Assembly: GCA_025057735.1 (NCBI GenBank)
Contig: JANWUU010000318.1
Coordinates: 1 to 9,787, forward strand
Reading direction: 5' to 3'
Length of the DNA stretch: 9,787 bases
Origin: Burkholderiaceae bacterium
GTDB lineage: Bacteria; Pseudomonadota; Gammaproteobacteria; Burkholderiales; Burkholderiaceae
Shown here one piece after another: positions 1-6,613 of this stretch. Position numbers and translations under genes: made by a program. Position 1 is the first letter of the stretch; the number at the start of each line of letters is the position of its first letter. The notes below the pieces were generated by a model, which worked only from the letters and a program-made list of their open reading frames with translations, was not told where the DNA came from and did no database searches.

Positions 1-2
1 CC

Positions 3-659
3 TGGGGCCGCGCGGTCGTCGATGCCGGTGACCCGCACGCCGCCCTGCGCTGGTACGCGGACCCGGGCAGCCCGGACGGCCGGCCGCAGCCGCCCCCACC
101 TCAGCCGCAGGCGGTGCCCACTGTGCTCGATGCGGTATATGGGCCGCTGCGCCTGGACGGCACCAGCCCCTGGCGTGCGCGCGATCGCGATGCAGTGTTC
201 GTCCTCCATAGCCCGAACAAGGCGCTCGGCCTGTGCGGGGTGCGGGGCGCCTACGCGATCGCGCCGGCGCGCGCGGACTACGACCTCGCAGGCTGGCTGC
301 AGGCGCTGCGCGCGGCGGAGCCCTCCTGGGTGCTGTCGGCGCAGGCGGTCGCACTGCTGTCAGCCTGGTGCGAACCATCCGTACAGCGGTGGCTGGCCGC
401 AAGCCTGGCACGGCTTGCGCGTTGGAAGGCGCAGCTTGCAGCAGCACTGGCGCGCCGCGGTGCGCAAATCAAGCCTAGCGAGACGAATTTCTTTTCCCTG
501 CGCCTGCCTGGGGCGCCGTCGGTCGCCAGCCTGCGCCGCCATGGGATTGCCGTGCGCGAGCTGTCTTCCTTCGGTCTGCCCGGTGCCTGGCGCGTTTCAG
601 CGCAACCTCCCGCGGCGCAGCGCGCACTGCTTGCAGCCCTCGACGCCTACCGATGCTGA
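3..659 (+). CDS. cobD: Threonine-phosphate decarboxylase (CobD/CobC family), 5' end missing
   Basis: This is a PLP-dependent class I/II aminotransferase-fold enzyme. It decarboxylates L-threonine O-3-phosphate to (R)-1-amino-2-propanol phosphate, the linker that joins the corrin ring to the nucleotide loop. The frame is open from the left edge, so the N-terminal part (more than 100 residues in this family) is outside the window; the 218 visible residues are the C-terminal part. Visible landmarks are an Asp in LDAVYGPLRLDG (likely the PLP pyridine-N contact), and SPNKALGLCGVRGAY, whose Lys (codon 219-221) is the expected Schiff-base lysine. A C-terminal WRVS supplies the likely carboxylate-binding Arg. 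One oddity: the usual NPxNPTG-type loop reads DPGSPDGR (around 60-83), with Ser where the PLP-contacting Asn normally sits. A GTG at 114 could mimic a start but lies inside the domain. The gene overlaps cobQ by 7 bp. The symbol follows Salmonella usage; the Pseudomonas denitrificans name is cobC. Confidence 0.85.
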   Translation, partial: WGRAVVDAGDPHAALRWYADPGSPDGRPQPPPPQPQAVPTVLDAVYGPLRLDGTSPWRARDRDAVFVLHSPNKALGLCGVRGAYAIAPARADYDLAGWLQALRAAEPSWVLSAQAVALLSAWCEPSVQRWLAASLARLARWKAQLAAALARRGAQIKPSETNFFSLRLPGAPSVASLRRHGIAVRELSSFGLPGAWRVSAQPPAAQRALLAALDAYRC

Positions 660-2095
660 AACGCGCGGTTCTGGTCTGGGGCGCCACCAGCGGCGCCGGC
701 AAGAGCTTCGTCGCCACGGCGCTGGCGCGGCTGGCGGCCCGCCGCGGCCTGCGCGCCGCGCCGTTCAAGGCGCAGAACATGAGCAACAACGCGCGCGTAA
801 CCGCCGGCGGCGAACTGGCTACCGCGCAGTTCTGGCAGGCGCTGGCCGCCGGAGTCGCGCCGCACCCAGACCACAACCCGGTGCTGCTGAAACCGGAGGC
901 GGACACCACGAGCCAAGTCATCGTGCACGGGCGGCTGCGGCGCGATCTAGCAGCGCTGCCATGGCGCGCGCGCAGCCCGCATCTGGCGCAGGCGGCGCGC
1001 GAGAGCTTCGAGCGGCTGGCCGCGCAGCACGAGCTGCTGGTGATCGAAGGCGCGGGCTCGCCGGCCGAGATCAATCTGGCCGACTGCGATTTTGTGAACC
1101 TTGAGGTCGCGCGCTGGGCGGCGGCGCGCGCGCCGACGAGCGCGCTGCTGGTGGTAGACATCGACCGCGGCGGCGCCTTCGCGCACGCCTACGGCACGCT
1201 CGCGTTACTGCCGCCGCAGCTGCGGCCGCTGGTGCGCGCGGTGGTGCTGAACCGCTTCCGCGGCGACGCGGCGCTGCTTGCGCCGGGGCAGCAATGGCTC
1301 GCCGAGCAAACGGGGGTCGCGCACGTGGCGGTGCTGCCGATGCTGCCCGGCCACGGACTGCCGGAGGAGGACGGGCCTGCCTTCGGCGGCGGCAGCGGGC
1401 CAACCGTGGCCGTGGTGTGCGCGCCGCGCGCGAGCAACTTAGACGAGTTCTCGGCGCTCGCGGCCGCCGGTGTGCAGCTGCGCTGGGCGCGCGCACCCGG
1501 TGAGTTGCACAGCGCGGACCTCGTTGTGCTGCCGGGCTCCAAGCAGACGATTTCGGATCTGGCCTGGCTGCGCGCGCAGGGCTTCGACCAAGCGCTGCAC
1601 GCCTGGGCCGAGGCGGGACGGCCGCTTCTGGGCATCTGCGGCGGCCTGCAAATGCTGGGTGCCGAGCTGCGCGACCCGCAGGGCTTCGACGGCCAGCCGT
1701 GCGCACGCGCCGAAGGGCTCGCGCTGCTGCCGCTCATCACCGAGTTTGCGCCGGACAAACGCCTGCTGCAGCAGTCGTATACCTTTGCGCCGTTGCCGGC
1801 CCCGTGGCTGCCGTGGTCCGGCATAAGCTTTTCTGGTTACGAGATCCGCTGCGGCCGCACGCGCGCGCTTGCGCCGGCCACCGTCGCGCTGCGCGCCGCC
1901 GATGGCGAGCCCGTCGGCTGGCTGGCGGGCAGCGTGCTTGGCATCGCCGCGCATGGCGCGCTCGAAGATGCGGCGCTGACGCTTTCGCTGCTGGGCGTGG
2001 CGGTGCGGCCGCCGGCCTTCGACGCGATGGCCGATGCGCTGGAAGCTGCGCTGCCGGCCGCGTTGCGCGAGGAACTGTTCGGAGGGATCGCATGA
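653..2095 (+). CDS. cobQ: Cobyric acid synthase
   Basis: CobQ (CbiP in Salmonella) is a cytoplasmic amidotransferase. It uses glutamine and ATP to amidate four side chains of adenosylcobyrinic a,c-diamide, giving cobyric acid. At 480 aa it has the usual family length. The N-terminal dethiobiotin-synthetase-like ATPase domain opens with a P-loop, GATSGAGKS (residues 10-18), followed by the family signatures PFKAQNMSNNARVTAGGE and NPVLLKPEADTTSQVIVHG. The C-terminal glutaminase domain has GICGGLQMLG with the expected nucleophile Cys329, and AAHGALED with the expected partner His434. The ATG at 653 sits inside the end of cobD. No good Shine-Dalgarno sequence is visible, so coupling to cobD translation is likely. 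Its stop overlaps the next ATG as ATGA. No key residue is missing. Confidence 0.97.
   Translation: MLKRAVLVWGATSGAGKSFVATALARLAARRGLRAAPFKAQNMSNNARVTAGGELATAQFWQALAAGVAPHPDHNPVLLKPEADTTSQVIVHGRLRRDLAALPWRARSPHLAQAARESFERLAAQHELLVIEGAGSPAEINLADCDFVNLEVARWAAARAPTSALLVVDIDRGGAFAHAYGTLALLPPQLRPLVRAVVLNRFRGDAALLAPGQQWLAEQTGVAHVAVLPMLPGHGLPEEDGPAFGGGSGPTVAVVCAPRASNLDEFSALAAAGVQLRWARAPGELHSADLVVLPGSKQTISDLAWLRAQGFDQALHAWAEAGRPLLGICGGLQMLGAELRDPQGFDGQPCARAEGLALLPLITEFAPDKRLLQQSYTFAPLPAPWLPWSGISFSGYEIRCGRTRALAPATVALRAADGEPVGWLAGSVLGIAAHGALEDAALTLSLLGVAVRPPAFDAMADALEAALPAALREELFGGIA
2081..2085 (+). promoter_or_regulatory. Shine-Dalgarno of the BtuF-like gene
   Basis: GGAGG lies six bases before the ATG at 2092, inside the end of cobQ. 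It supports 2092 as the true start, although the reading frame stays open far upstream. It therefore supports a protein made without an N-terminal export signal. Confidence 0.7.
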
Positions 2096-2892
2096 CCGGG
2101 CCGCGCCGCATTGTCTGCCTGACCGAGGAAACCACCGAGTGGCTGTACCTGTTGGGAGAACAGGACCGCATTGTGGGCATCAGCGGCTACACGGTGCGTC
2201 CGCCGCAGGCGCGGCACGAAAAGCCGCGTGTCGCGCATTTCCTCGACGGCAAGCTGGACAAGATCCTCGAACTCGAACCGGACTTGGTAATCGGCTTCTC
2301 GGACCTGCAGGCCGCGTTTGCCGAAAAGCTGATCCGCGCCGGGCTCACCGTGCTGGTGACAAACCAGCGCAGCGTGGAGGAGATCTTTTCCACGCTGCGC
2401 ATGGTGGCCGCGCTGGTCGGCGCCACCGACCGCGCCGAAGCGTGGATCGCCGCCACGCGCGCGCGCCACGCACAGATCGCGCAGCAGGCCGCCGCCCTGC
2501 CGCGCCGGCCGCGGGTTTACTTCGAGGAATGGGACGAGCCGATGATCTCCGGCATCCGCTGGGTCTCGGAGCTGGTGCAGCTTGCCGGCGGCGAAGACAT
2601 CTACCCGGAGCTCGCCAGCCGGCCGCACGCGAAGGATCGCATCGTCGATGCCGCCGAGACGGCGCGCCGCGCGCCCGAGATCGTGATCGGCTCCTGGTGC
2701 GGCAAGAAGTTTCGCCCTGAGCGCGTGGCGGCCCGCGCCGGCTGGCAGCAAGTGCCGGCGGTTCGCGACCGTGAGCTGCACGAGATCAAGTCGGCCGAAA
2801 TCCTGCAGCCGGGGCCCGCGGCGCTGACCGACGGCCTGCAGGCAATCGCACGCATCGTGCAGCAGTGGGCTGCGCGTGCCGAGCAGCGATGA
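2092..2892 (+). CDS. BtuF-like cobalamin-binding protein without signal peptide
   Basis: This is a 266-aa helical-backbone (TroA/BtuF-type) periplasmic-binding-protein fold of the corrinoid or iron-siderophore class. The N-terminus RRIVCLTEETTEWLYLLGE, the segment VGISGYTVRPPQ, then LDKILELEPDLVIGFSDLQ and the later GGEDIYPE follow the order seen in BtuF (strand, helix, 'lePDLVi', GG-x-x-I). BtuF normally delivers B12 to the BtuCD importer from the periplasm. Here the ATG at 2092, with a strong Shine-Dalgarno and a 4-bp ATGA overlap with cobQ, gives a protein with no hydrophobic signal sequence or lipobox. The residues encoded upstream are Arg/Ala-rich cobQ shadow, not a signal. It would therefore stay in the cytoplasm unless exported another way, and no BtuC or BtuD partner is nearby. 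Its place between cobQ and cobT suggests handling of a corrinoid intermediate; that role is inference. The family call is firm, the ligand less so. Confidence 0.85.
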   Translation: MTGPRRIVCLTEETTEWLYLLGEQDRIVGISGYTVRPPQARHEKPRVAHFLDGKLDKILELEPDLVIGFSDLQAAFAEKLIRAGLTVLVTNQRSVEEIFSTLRMVAALVGATDRAEAWIAATRARHAQIAQQAAALPRRPRVYFEEWDEPMISGIRWVSELVQLAGGEDIYPELASRPHAKDRIVDAAETARRAPEIVIGSWCGKKFRPERVAARAGWQQVPAVRDRELHEIKSAEILQPGPAALTDGLQAIARIVQQWAARAEQR

Positions 2893-3224
2893 GCAGCAGG
2901 CATTCTGAGCAGGCCAGCCCGGCGCAAGACCGCGAGCGCATCGCGCAGACAATTCTTGCGCTGCTGGCGGCGCGCGCCGCCGGCGCCAGCATCTGCCCGT
3001 CGGAGGTCGCGCGAGCGCTGGCGCCCGATCACTGGCGCGCACGCATGGACGAGGTGCGCGCGGTGGCGCGCGAGCTTGCCGCGCGCGGGCAACTGCAGGT
3101 GACGCAGCGCGGCGTGCCGCTTGACCCCGCGCAACCGTGGCGCGGCGCAATCCGGCTAACACGGCCAACGCAGCGCGCCGCGCCGCTTGCCGATGGATCG
3201 CTTGTCTACCACGATGCCAAATAA
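2889..3224 (+). CDS. DUF3253 family small protein
   Basis: A 111-aa soluble protein that I recognise as DUF3253. The diagnostic core is ICPSEVARAL...HWRARMDEVRAVARELAARGQLQVTQRGVPLDP followed by WRGAIRL, which fits a small winged-helix-like fold. No biochemical function is established to my knowledge. The ATG at 2889 overlaps the upstream TGA as ATGA, and the end overlaps cobT, so the gene is embedded in the cob operon and probably translated with it. The PSEVAR and 'RGxIRL' elements could contact nucleic acid or another ligand, but no catalytic residues are evident. A longer start at 2865 would overlap the upstream gene by 28 bp and add an unconserved stretch, so I rejected it. Confidence 0.8.
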   Translation: MSSRHSEQASPAQDRERIAQTILALLAARAAGASICPSEVARALAPDHWRARMDEVRAVARELAARGQLQVTQRGVPLDPAQPWRGAIRLTRPTQRAAPLADGSLVYHDAK

Positions 3225-4254
3225 GGATAGCCCGCTTTCCCTTCCCGCCGCCGAGGCAACGCTTGCCGAGCGGGTGCGCCGGGCGCTGCAGCAAAAGACC
3301 AAGCCACCCGGCTCGCTCGGGCGCATCGAATCGCTGGCGCTGCAGATCGCGCTGGCGCTGGGCAGCGAGACACCAAGGCTGACGCAACCTCAGCTGGTGG
3401 TGTTTGCCGCCGACCACGGCGTGACCGCGCACGGTGTCTCGCCGTATCCACGCGCAGTCACCGCGCAGATGGTGCGCAACATGCTGCAAGGCGGCGCGGC
3501 CGTGTCGGTCCTGGCGCGCCAGCACGGGCTTGCGCTGACGGTGGTGGACTGCGGCGTGGATGCCGACTTCGCGCCGCACCCGCAGTTGCGCAGCGCCAAG
3601 GTCTGCCGCGGCAGCGCCGATTTCACACAGGGCCCGGCGTTAACGGACGCGCAGCTGCAGGCGGCGCTTGCACACGGCAGCGCCCTTATTGAGGCCCTGC
3701 CCGGTAACGCGCTGCTGCTTGGCGAGATGGGGATCGGCAATACCACGGCCGCCGCCGCCCTGATGGCTAAGTTGACCGGTCTGCCGCCTGCGCAATGCGT
3801 CGGCCGCGGCACAGGGCTCGACGACGCGGGGCTAGCGCGCAAGCGCGCCGTAGTGGAGCAGGCGCTGGCTCGCCATGGGCAAGCGCAAACGCCGCTTGCC
3901 ATCCTGGCGGCGTTGGGCGGCGCGGAGATAGCGGTGATGACCGGCGCAGTGCTTGCCGCCGCACGCGCGCGGCGCGTCATTGTGGTGGACGGCTTCATCA
4001 CCACCGCCGCAGTTGCAGTGGCAGCGGCCATCGAACCGGCGGTGCTGCCGCAGTGCGTGTTCTCGCACGTCGGCGCGGAGCACGGCCACCGGGCTTGGCT
4101 TCAGCGGCTCGGCGCGCAACCATTGCTGGATCTGGCGCTGCGCCTCGGCGAGGGCAGCGGCGCGGCACTCGCCTGGCCGCTGCTAGAGTCAGCTTGCCGC
4201 TTGTTGGCCGAGATGGCGACCTTCGAATCCGCCGGGGTTTCGGACCATGCCTGA
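3214..4254 (+). CDS. cobT: Nicotinate-nucleotide--dimethylbenzimidazole phosphoribosyltransferase
   Basis: CobT transfers the phosphoribosyl group of nicotinate mononucleotide to 5,6-dimethylbenzimidazole, making alpha-ribazole 5'-phosphate, the precursor of the B12 lower ligand. With the chosen start it is 346 aa, close to the roughly 350 aa of the family. Signatures in order are KPPGSLGR (30-37), VVFAADHGVTAHGVSPYP, GEMGIGNTTAAAAL, VGRGTGLDD, then SHVGAEHGHR and LRLGEGSGAAL. The Glu in the last motif (residue 313, codon 4150-4152) matches the catalytic Glu317 of Salmonella CobT. Three in-frame starts exist: TTG 3187, ATG 3193 and ATG 3214. None has a clear Shine-Dalgarno. I chose 3214 because it gives the shortest overlap (11 bp) with the DUF3253 gene; 3193 is a real alternative. 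The gene overlaps cobS by 8 bp. Confidence 0.96.
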   Translation: MPNKDSPLSLPAAEATLAERVRRALQQKTKPPGSLGRIESLALQIALALGSETPRLTQPQLVVFAADHGVTAHGVSPYPRAVTAQMVRNMLQGGAAVSVLARQHGLALTVVDCGVDADFAPHPQLRSAKVCRGSADFTQGPALTDAQLQAALAHGSALIEALPGNALLLGEMGIGNTTAAAALMAKLTGLPPAQCVGRGTGLDDAGLARKRAVVEQALARHGQAQTPLAILAALGGAEIAVMTGAVLAAARARRVIVVDGFITTAAVAVAAAIEPAVLPQCVFSHVGAEHGHRAWLQRLGAQPLLDLALRLGEGSGAALAWPLLESACRLLAEMATFESAGVSDHA

Positions 4255-5065
4255 GCGCCCGCGCAGCGACGAGGTCGAACCCGCCGACTCGCGCGCGGTG
4301 TTGGCGGCGCGTTTTCTGACCGCCGTGCAGTTCCTCACGCGCCTGCCGGTGCCGCGCACGCTGCCGTATTCGCACGTGCTGCTGTCCGAATCCGCGCGTC
4401 ACTTTCCGGCAGTCGGTGCGCTAGTCGGCGCGCTTGGCGCCGCCGTGCTGACAGTTGCGCTGCTGCTGTTTCCGCCCGCGGTGGCCGTGTGGCTCGCGAT
4501 CGCCGCCACGATCGCCGCCACCGGCGCTTTCCACGAGGATGGGCTGGCAGACACCTTCGATGCCGCCGGCGCTGGCGGCGACCGCGCGCGGGCGCTTGCG
4601 ATCATGAAGGACTCGCGTATCGGCAGCTTCGGAGCGCTGGCCCTGCTGCTGCGCCTGGCGCTGGAATGGGCGGCGCTGTCGGCGCTGCTCGAACGCGGCG
4701 TACCGGTGGCGCTTGCCGTATGGGTGCTCGCGCATGCGCTGTCGCGCGCTGTGCCGGTGGCGTTGATCGCCGTGCTGCCCTACGCCGGCGATCCTGAGCA
4801 CGCGCGCGCCCGGCCGCTGGCGTGCCGCGCCAGCCGCGCCACAGTCGCGGTCGCACTGCTGTGGTCAGCGTCCGCAGCGGCAGCGGCCGGACTATGGCTC
4901 GGCCTCGGTCAAGTGACCGCAATGCTCGCCGCTGCGGTGCTCGCCGCCGTTGCGATGCGAGCCATGCTCGCGCGCTGGCTCGGCGGCTATACCGGCGACA
5001 CGTTAGGCGCTGCGCAGCAACTTGCGCTGCTCGCGCTGCTGCTGGCGGCATTGGCCGCGCGATGA
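4247..5065 (+). CDS. cobS: Adenosylcobinamide-GDP ribazoletransferase (cobalamin synthase)
   Basis: CobS is an integral membrane enzyme. It joins adenosylcobinamide-GDP to alpha-ribazole (or its 5'-phosphate), completing the nucleotide loop of B12. The 272-aa product shows the family landmarks: FLTRLPVP near residues 29-36, FHEDGLADTFDA (95-106, the acidic metal-binding motif), MKDSRIGSFGA (120-130) and GGYTGDTLGA (246-255). Strongly hydrophobic stretches lie around residues 55-95, 127-148, 152-178, 198-222, 224-242 and 256-270, giving several membrane helices. The start ATG overlaps the end of cobT by 8 bp. The stop overlaps the next ATG as ATGA. The N-terminal 15 or so residues are charged and less conserved. 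All key motifs are intact. Confidence 0.96.
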   Translation: MPERPRSDEVEPADSRAVLAARFLTAVQFLTRLPVPRTLPYSHVLLSESARHFPAVGALVGALGAAVLTVALLLFPPAVAVWLAIAATIAATGAFHEDGLADTFDAAGAGGDRARALAIMKDSRIGSFGALALLLRLALEWAALSALLERGVPVALAVWVLAHALSRAVPVALIAVLPYAGDPEHARARPLACRASRATVAVALLWSASAAAAAGLWLGLGQVTAMLAAAVLAAVAMRAMLARWLGGYTGDTLGAAQQLALLALLLAALAAR

Positions 5066-5628
5066 TCGAGGTCGAACTGCATCTATGGCGACACCCGCGC
5101 ATCGCCGGTGCCGACGGCTTGTGCCTCGGTGCGCTCGACTGGCCGGTCGATGCACGCCGCGCGCGGCATCTGGCACGCCACATCGCTGCGCAGGCGCGCG
5201 CCCTTCGCTTGCCGCCAGCGATCGCCACCTCGCCCCTTTTGCGCTGCCGCGCGGTGGCCGCGCATCTGCACGCGCTGAAGTGGCGGGTGACCGTGGATGC
5301 GCGCCTCACGGAGCTGAACTTCGGCCGCTGGCAGGGCAAGCCGTGGCGGGAGGTCCCAGCGGCGGAGATCGCCGCCTGGGAGGCAGACTTTCTGCACCAC
5401 CGGCCCGGCGGCGGCGAGTCGCTGGCGCAGCTGCGGGCCAGACTTGCCGCCTACGTGCAGGATGTCGCGCAGGGCGTGCGGCCGGTGCTCGCGATTACGC
5501 ACGCAGGCTGCATCGCGGCGCTCGCCACGCTGTGCCAGCCGCTGCCGACAGCCTCCGCCTGGCCGCGTGCTCCCGCTTGCGGCAGCTACACGCGCCTGCG
5601 CCTGGAGGGAGCGTTCCCGGGCGCATGA
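5062..5628 (+). CDS. cobC: Alpha-ribazole phosphatase, histidine phosphatase family
   Basis: A 188-aa histidine phosphatase (phosphoglycerate-mutase-like). By context it removes the phosphate from alpha-ribazole phosphate or adenosylcobalamin 5'-phosphate, the last step of B12 assembly. The N-terminal catalytic motif is LWRHP, with His11 as the expected phospho-acceptor. Glu84 in LTELNFGRWQGK and His147 in ITHAG complete the usual catalytic set. The first motif is RHP rather than the common RHG, and the later 'RARqTA' element reads RCRAVA. Both leave the catalytic residues in place. The start is fixed by the ATGA overlap with cobS. It is the last gene of the operon, and its final 43 bp overlap the end of metR on the other strand. 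A general phosphatase is possible, but operon position strongly favours CobC. Confidence 0.88.
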   Translation: MIEVELHLWRHPRIAGADGLCLGALDWPVDARRARHLARHIAAQARALRLPPAIATSPLLRCRAVAAHLHALKWRVTVDARLTELNFGRWQGKPWREVPAAEIAAWEADFLHHRPGGGESLAQLRARLAAYVQDVAQGVRPVLAITHAGCIAALATLCQPLPTASAWPRAPACGSYTRLRLEGAFPGA

Positions 5629-6512
5629 TCGGCATAGGCGCGTGCCAAGTCAATGAAGGCGCGCAGGTAAGCGGTTGCCAGATCTGCCTCGCGCACGCCC
5701 AGATGAATGCGCTTGCGGATACCGCGCCGGCCTAACCGCACAAGCGCCAGCTCGTTGCAAAGCGGGTGCTGCTGCACCAGCCAGCGCGGCAGCGCCGTCA
5801 CGCCGCGGCCGCTGGCAACCATCTGCAGCAAAATGTCGGTGGTCTCGATCGTGCGGTGGCGTCGCGGCGCGATGCCAGCCGGCGTCAGGAACAACGCAAA
5901 GACGTCCAGCCGCGCCGGCTCCACCGGGTAGGTGATCAGCGTCTCCTGCGCCAGATCGCGCGGTAGCGCATACCGCGCGGCGGCCAGACGATGTGTGCGC
6001 GGCACGACCAGCACCTGTTCGTAGTCGAACACCGGTTCGAAGCGCAGCCCCGGCCGGTGTAGCGGATCGGGCGTTACCAGCACGTCGATCTCATACGCGA
6101 GCAGCGCGCCGAGCCCGCCGAACTGAAACTGCTGCCGCACGTCCACCTCGACATCCGGCCAGTGCTGCAGGTAGACGCGCACGACAGGCAGCAGCCACTG
6201 CTGGCACGGATGGCATTCCATGCCGATGCGCAATGTGCCGCGTTCGCCGCGCGCCACTTGCCGCAGTTGCTCCTCGGCGCGCTCCAGTTGCGGCAGTACA
6301 CGCCGCGCCAGCGCCAGCAGATGCTCACCGGCGGGCGTCAGCCGCAACCGCCGGCCGTCGCGCTGCCAGATCGGCGCGCCAAGCCGGTCCTCCAGTTTGC
6401 GTACCGCGTGGCTGAGCGCCGATTGCGTCAGACACAGCACTTCAGCAGCCGCTGTCAGCGAGCCGCGCCGCTGGACCTCGCGCACAATGGCCAGATGAAT
6501 CCGCTCCAGCAT
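5586..6512 (-). CDS. metR: LysR-type methionine regulator MetR
   Basis: A 308-aa LysR-family transcription factor. In enterics MetR activates metE (and metH) with homocysteine as co-effector and represses its own gene. The N-terminal winged helix-turn-helix covers residues 1-60 ([20 protein letters not shown], then [12 protein letters not shown]). The effector domain carries MetR-specific elements that I recall from the E. coli protein: [13 protein letters not shown] (about 98-109), [10 protein letters not shown] (about 161-170), [15 protein letters not shown] (about 191-205) and FLTPAG. These set it apart from CysB or general LysR proteins. The start at 6512 matches the family N-terminus, and no strong Shine-Dalgarno precedes it. 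It is divergent from metE, the classical arrangement, and shares a 101-bp control region with it. The Arg-rich C-terminal tail (SRRRRV) lies in the segment overlapping cobC. Confidence 0.95.
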   Translation of the reverse strand: MLERIHLAIVREVQRRGSLTAAAEVLCLTQSALSHAVRKLEDRLGAPIWQRDGRRLRLTPAGEHLLALARRVLPQLERAEEQLRQVARGERGTLRIGMECHPCQQWLLPVVRVYLQHWPDVEVDVRQQFQFGGLGALLAYEIDVLVTPDPLHRPGLRFEPVFDYEQVLVVPRTHRLAAARYALPRDLAQETLITYPVEPARLDVFALFLTPAGIAPRRHRTIETTDILLQMVASGRGVTALPRWLVQQHPLCNELALVRLGRRGIRKRIHLGVREADLATAYLRAFIDLARAYADHAPGNAPSRRRRV

Positions 6513-6518
6513 TTGCGT

Positions 6519-6531
6519 TGAACCGCATTCA
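6519..6531. promoter_or_regulatory. MetR binding site, exact consensus
   Basis: TGAA-CCGCA-TTCA matches exactly the TGAA-N5-TTCA consensus known for enterobacterial MetR. It lies in the metR-metE spacer, 7 bp from the metR start codon. Occupancy would affect metR initiation (autoregulation), and the site could also serve as the high-affinity recognition site for metE activation. The site is seen directly; its use is inferred from family knowledge. Confidence 0.8.
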
Positions 6532-6539
6532 TCGATCGT

Positions 6540-6557
6540 TGAAGAAAGACCATTTCA
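6540..6557. promoter_or_regulatory. Second pair of MetR-like half-sites
   Basis: A second TGAA (6540-6543) and TTCA (6554-6557) occur with ten rather than five bases between them. The two TGAA half-sites start 21 bp apart, about two helical turns. LysR proteins often use a weaker activation site of altered spacing next to the promoter -35, and this fits that role. It is weaker than the site at 6519-6531 and could be chance. Confidence 0.4.
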
Positions 6558-6582
6558 TTTGGCGCCTAGCCGCATCTAGCAT
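6554..6582 (+). promoter_or_regulatory. Tentative metE promoter
   Basis: TTCATT (6554-6559) and TAGCAT (6577-6582) are separated by 17 bases. They are a poor -35 and a 4/6 match to the -10 consensus, as expected for an activator-dependent promoter. Transcription would begin near 6589, about 25 bases before the metE ATG. That would place the exact MetR site near -64 and the second half-site against the -35, the normal LysR geometry. No biochemical support is available. Confidence 0.35.
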
Positions 6583-6613
6583 GCCGCGCAATTGCAAAGT
6601 CGTGCTGCTTGCT

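Noticed and set aside
22..1104. 360-codon plus-strand frame over cobD and cobQ
   Set aside because: Low-complexity Arg/Ala/Pro-rich translation overlapping two genes with clear catalytic motifs in other frames.
3187..3213. cobT start at TTG 3187 or ATG 3193
   Set aside because: TTG 3187 is unlikely with ATGs close by; 3193 is possible but increases the overlap with the DUF3253 gene to 32 bp and has no better ribosome site.
1837..3579. 580-codon open frame on the minus strand opposite cobQ, the BtuF-like gene and cobT
   Set aside because: It is a GC-rich shadow: no family motif, Arg/Ala-rich composition, and it lies opposite three well-recognised genes.
6518..6613. N-terminal extension of metE from TTG 6518 or ATG 6581
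   Set aside because: The added residues do not resemble MetE, and the region holds the MetR sites and likely promoter; the family N-terminus starts at 6614.
6513..6613. Cobalamin riboswitch upstream of metE
   Set aside because: The 101-bp spacer is too short for the roughly 200-nt element, and I see no B12-box-like conserved stretch.
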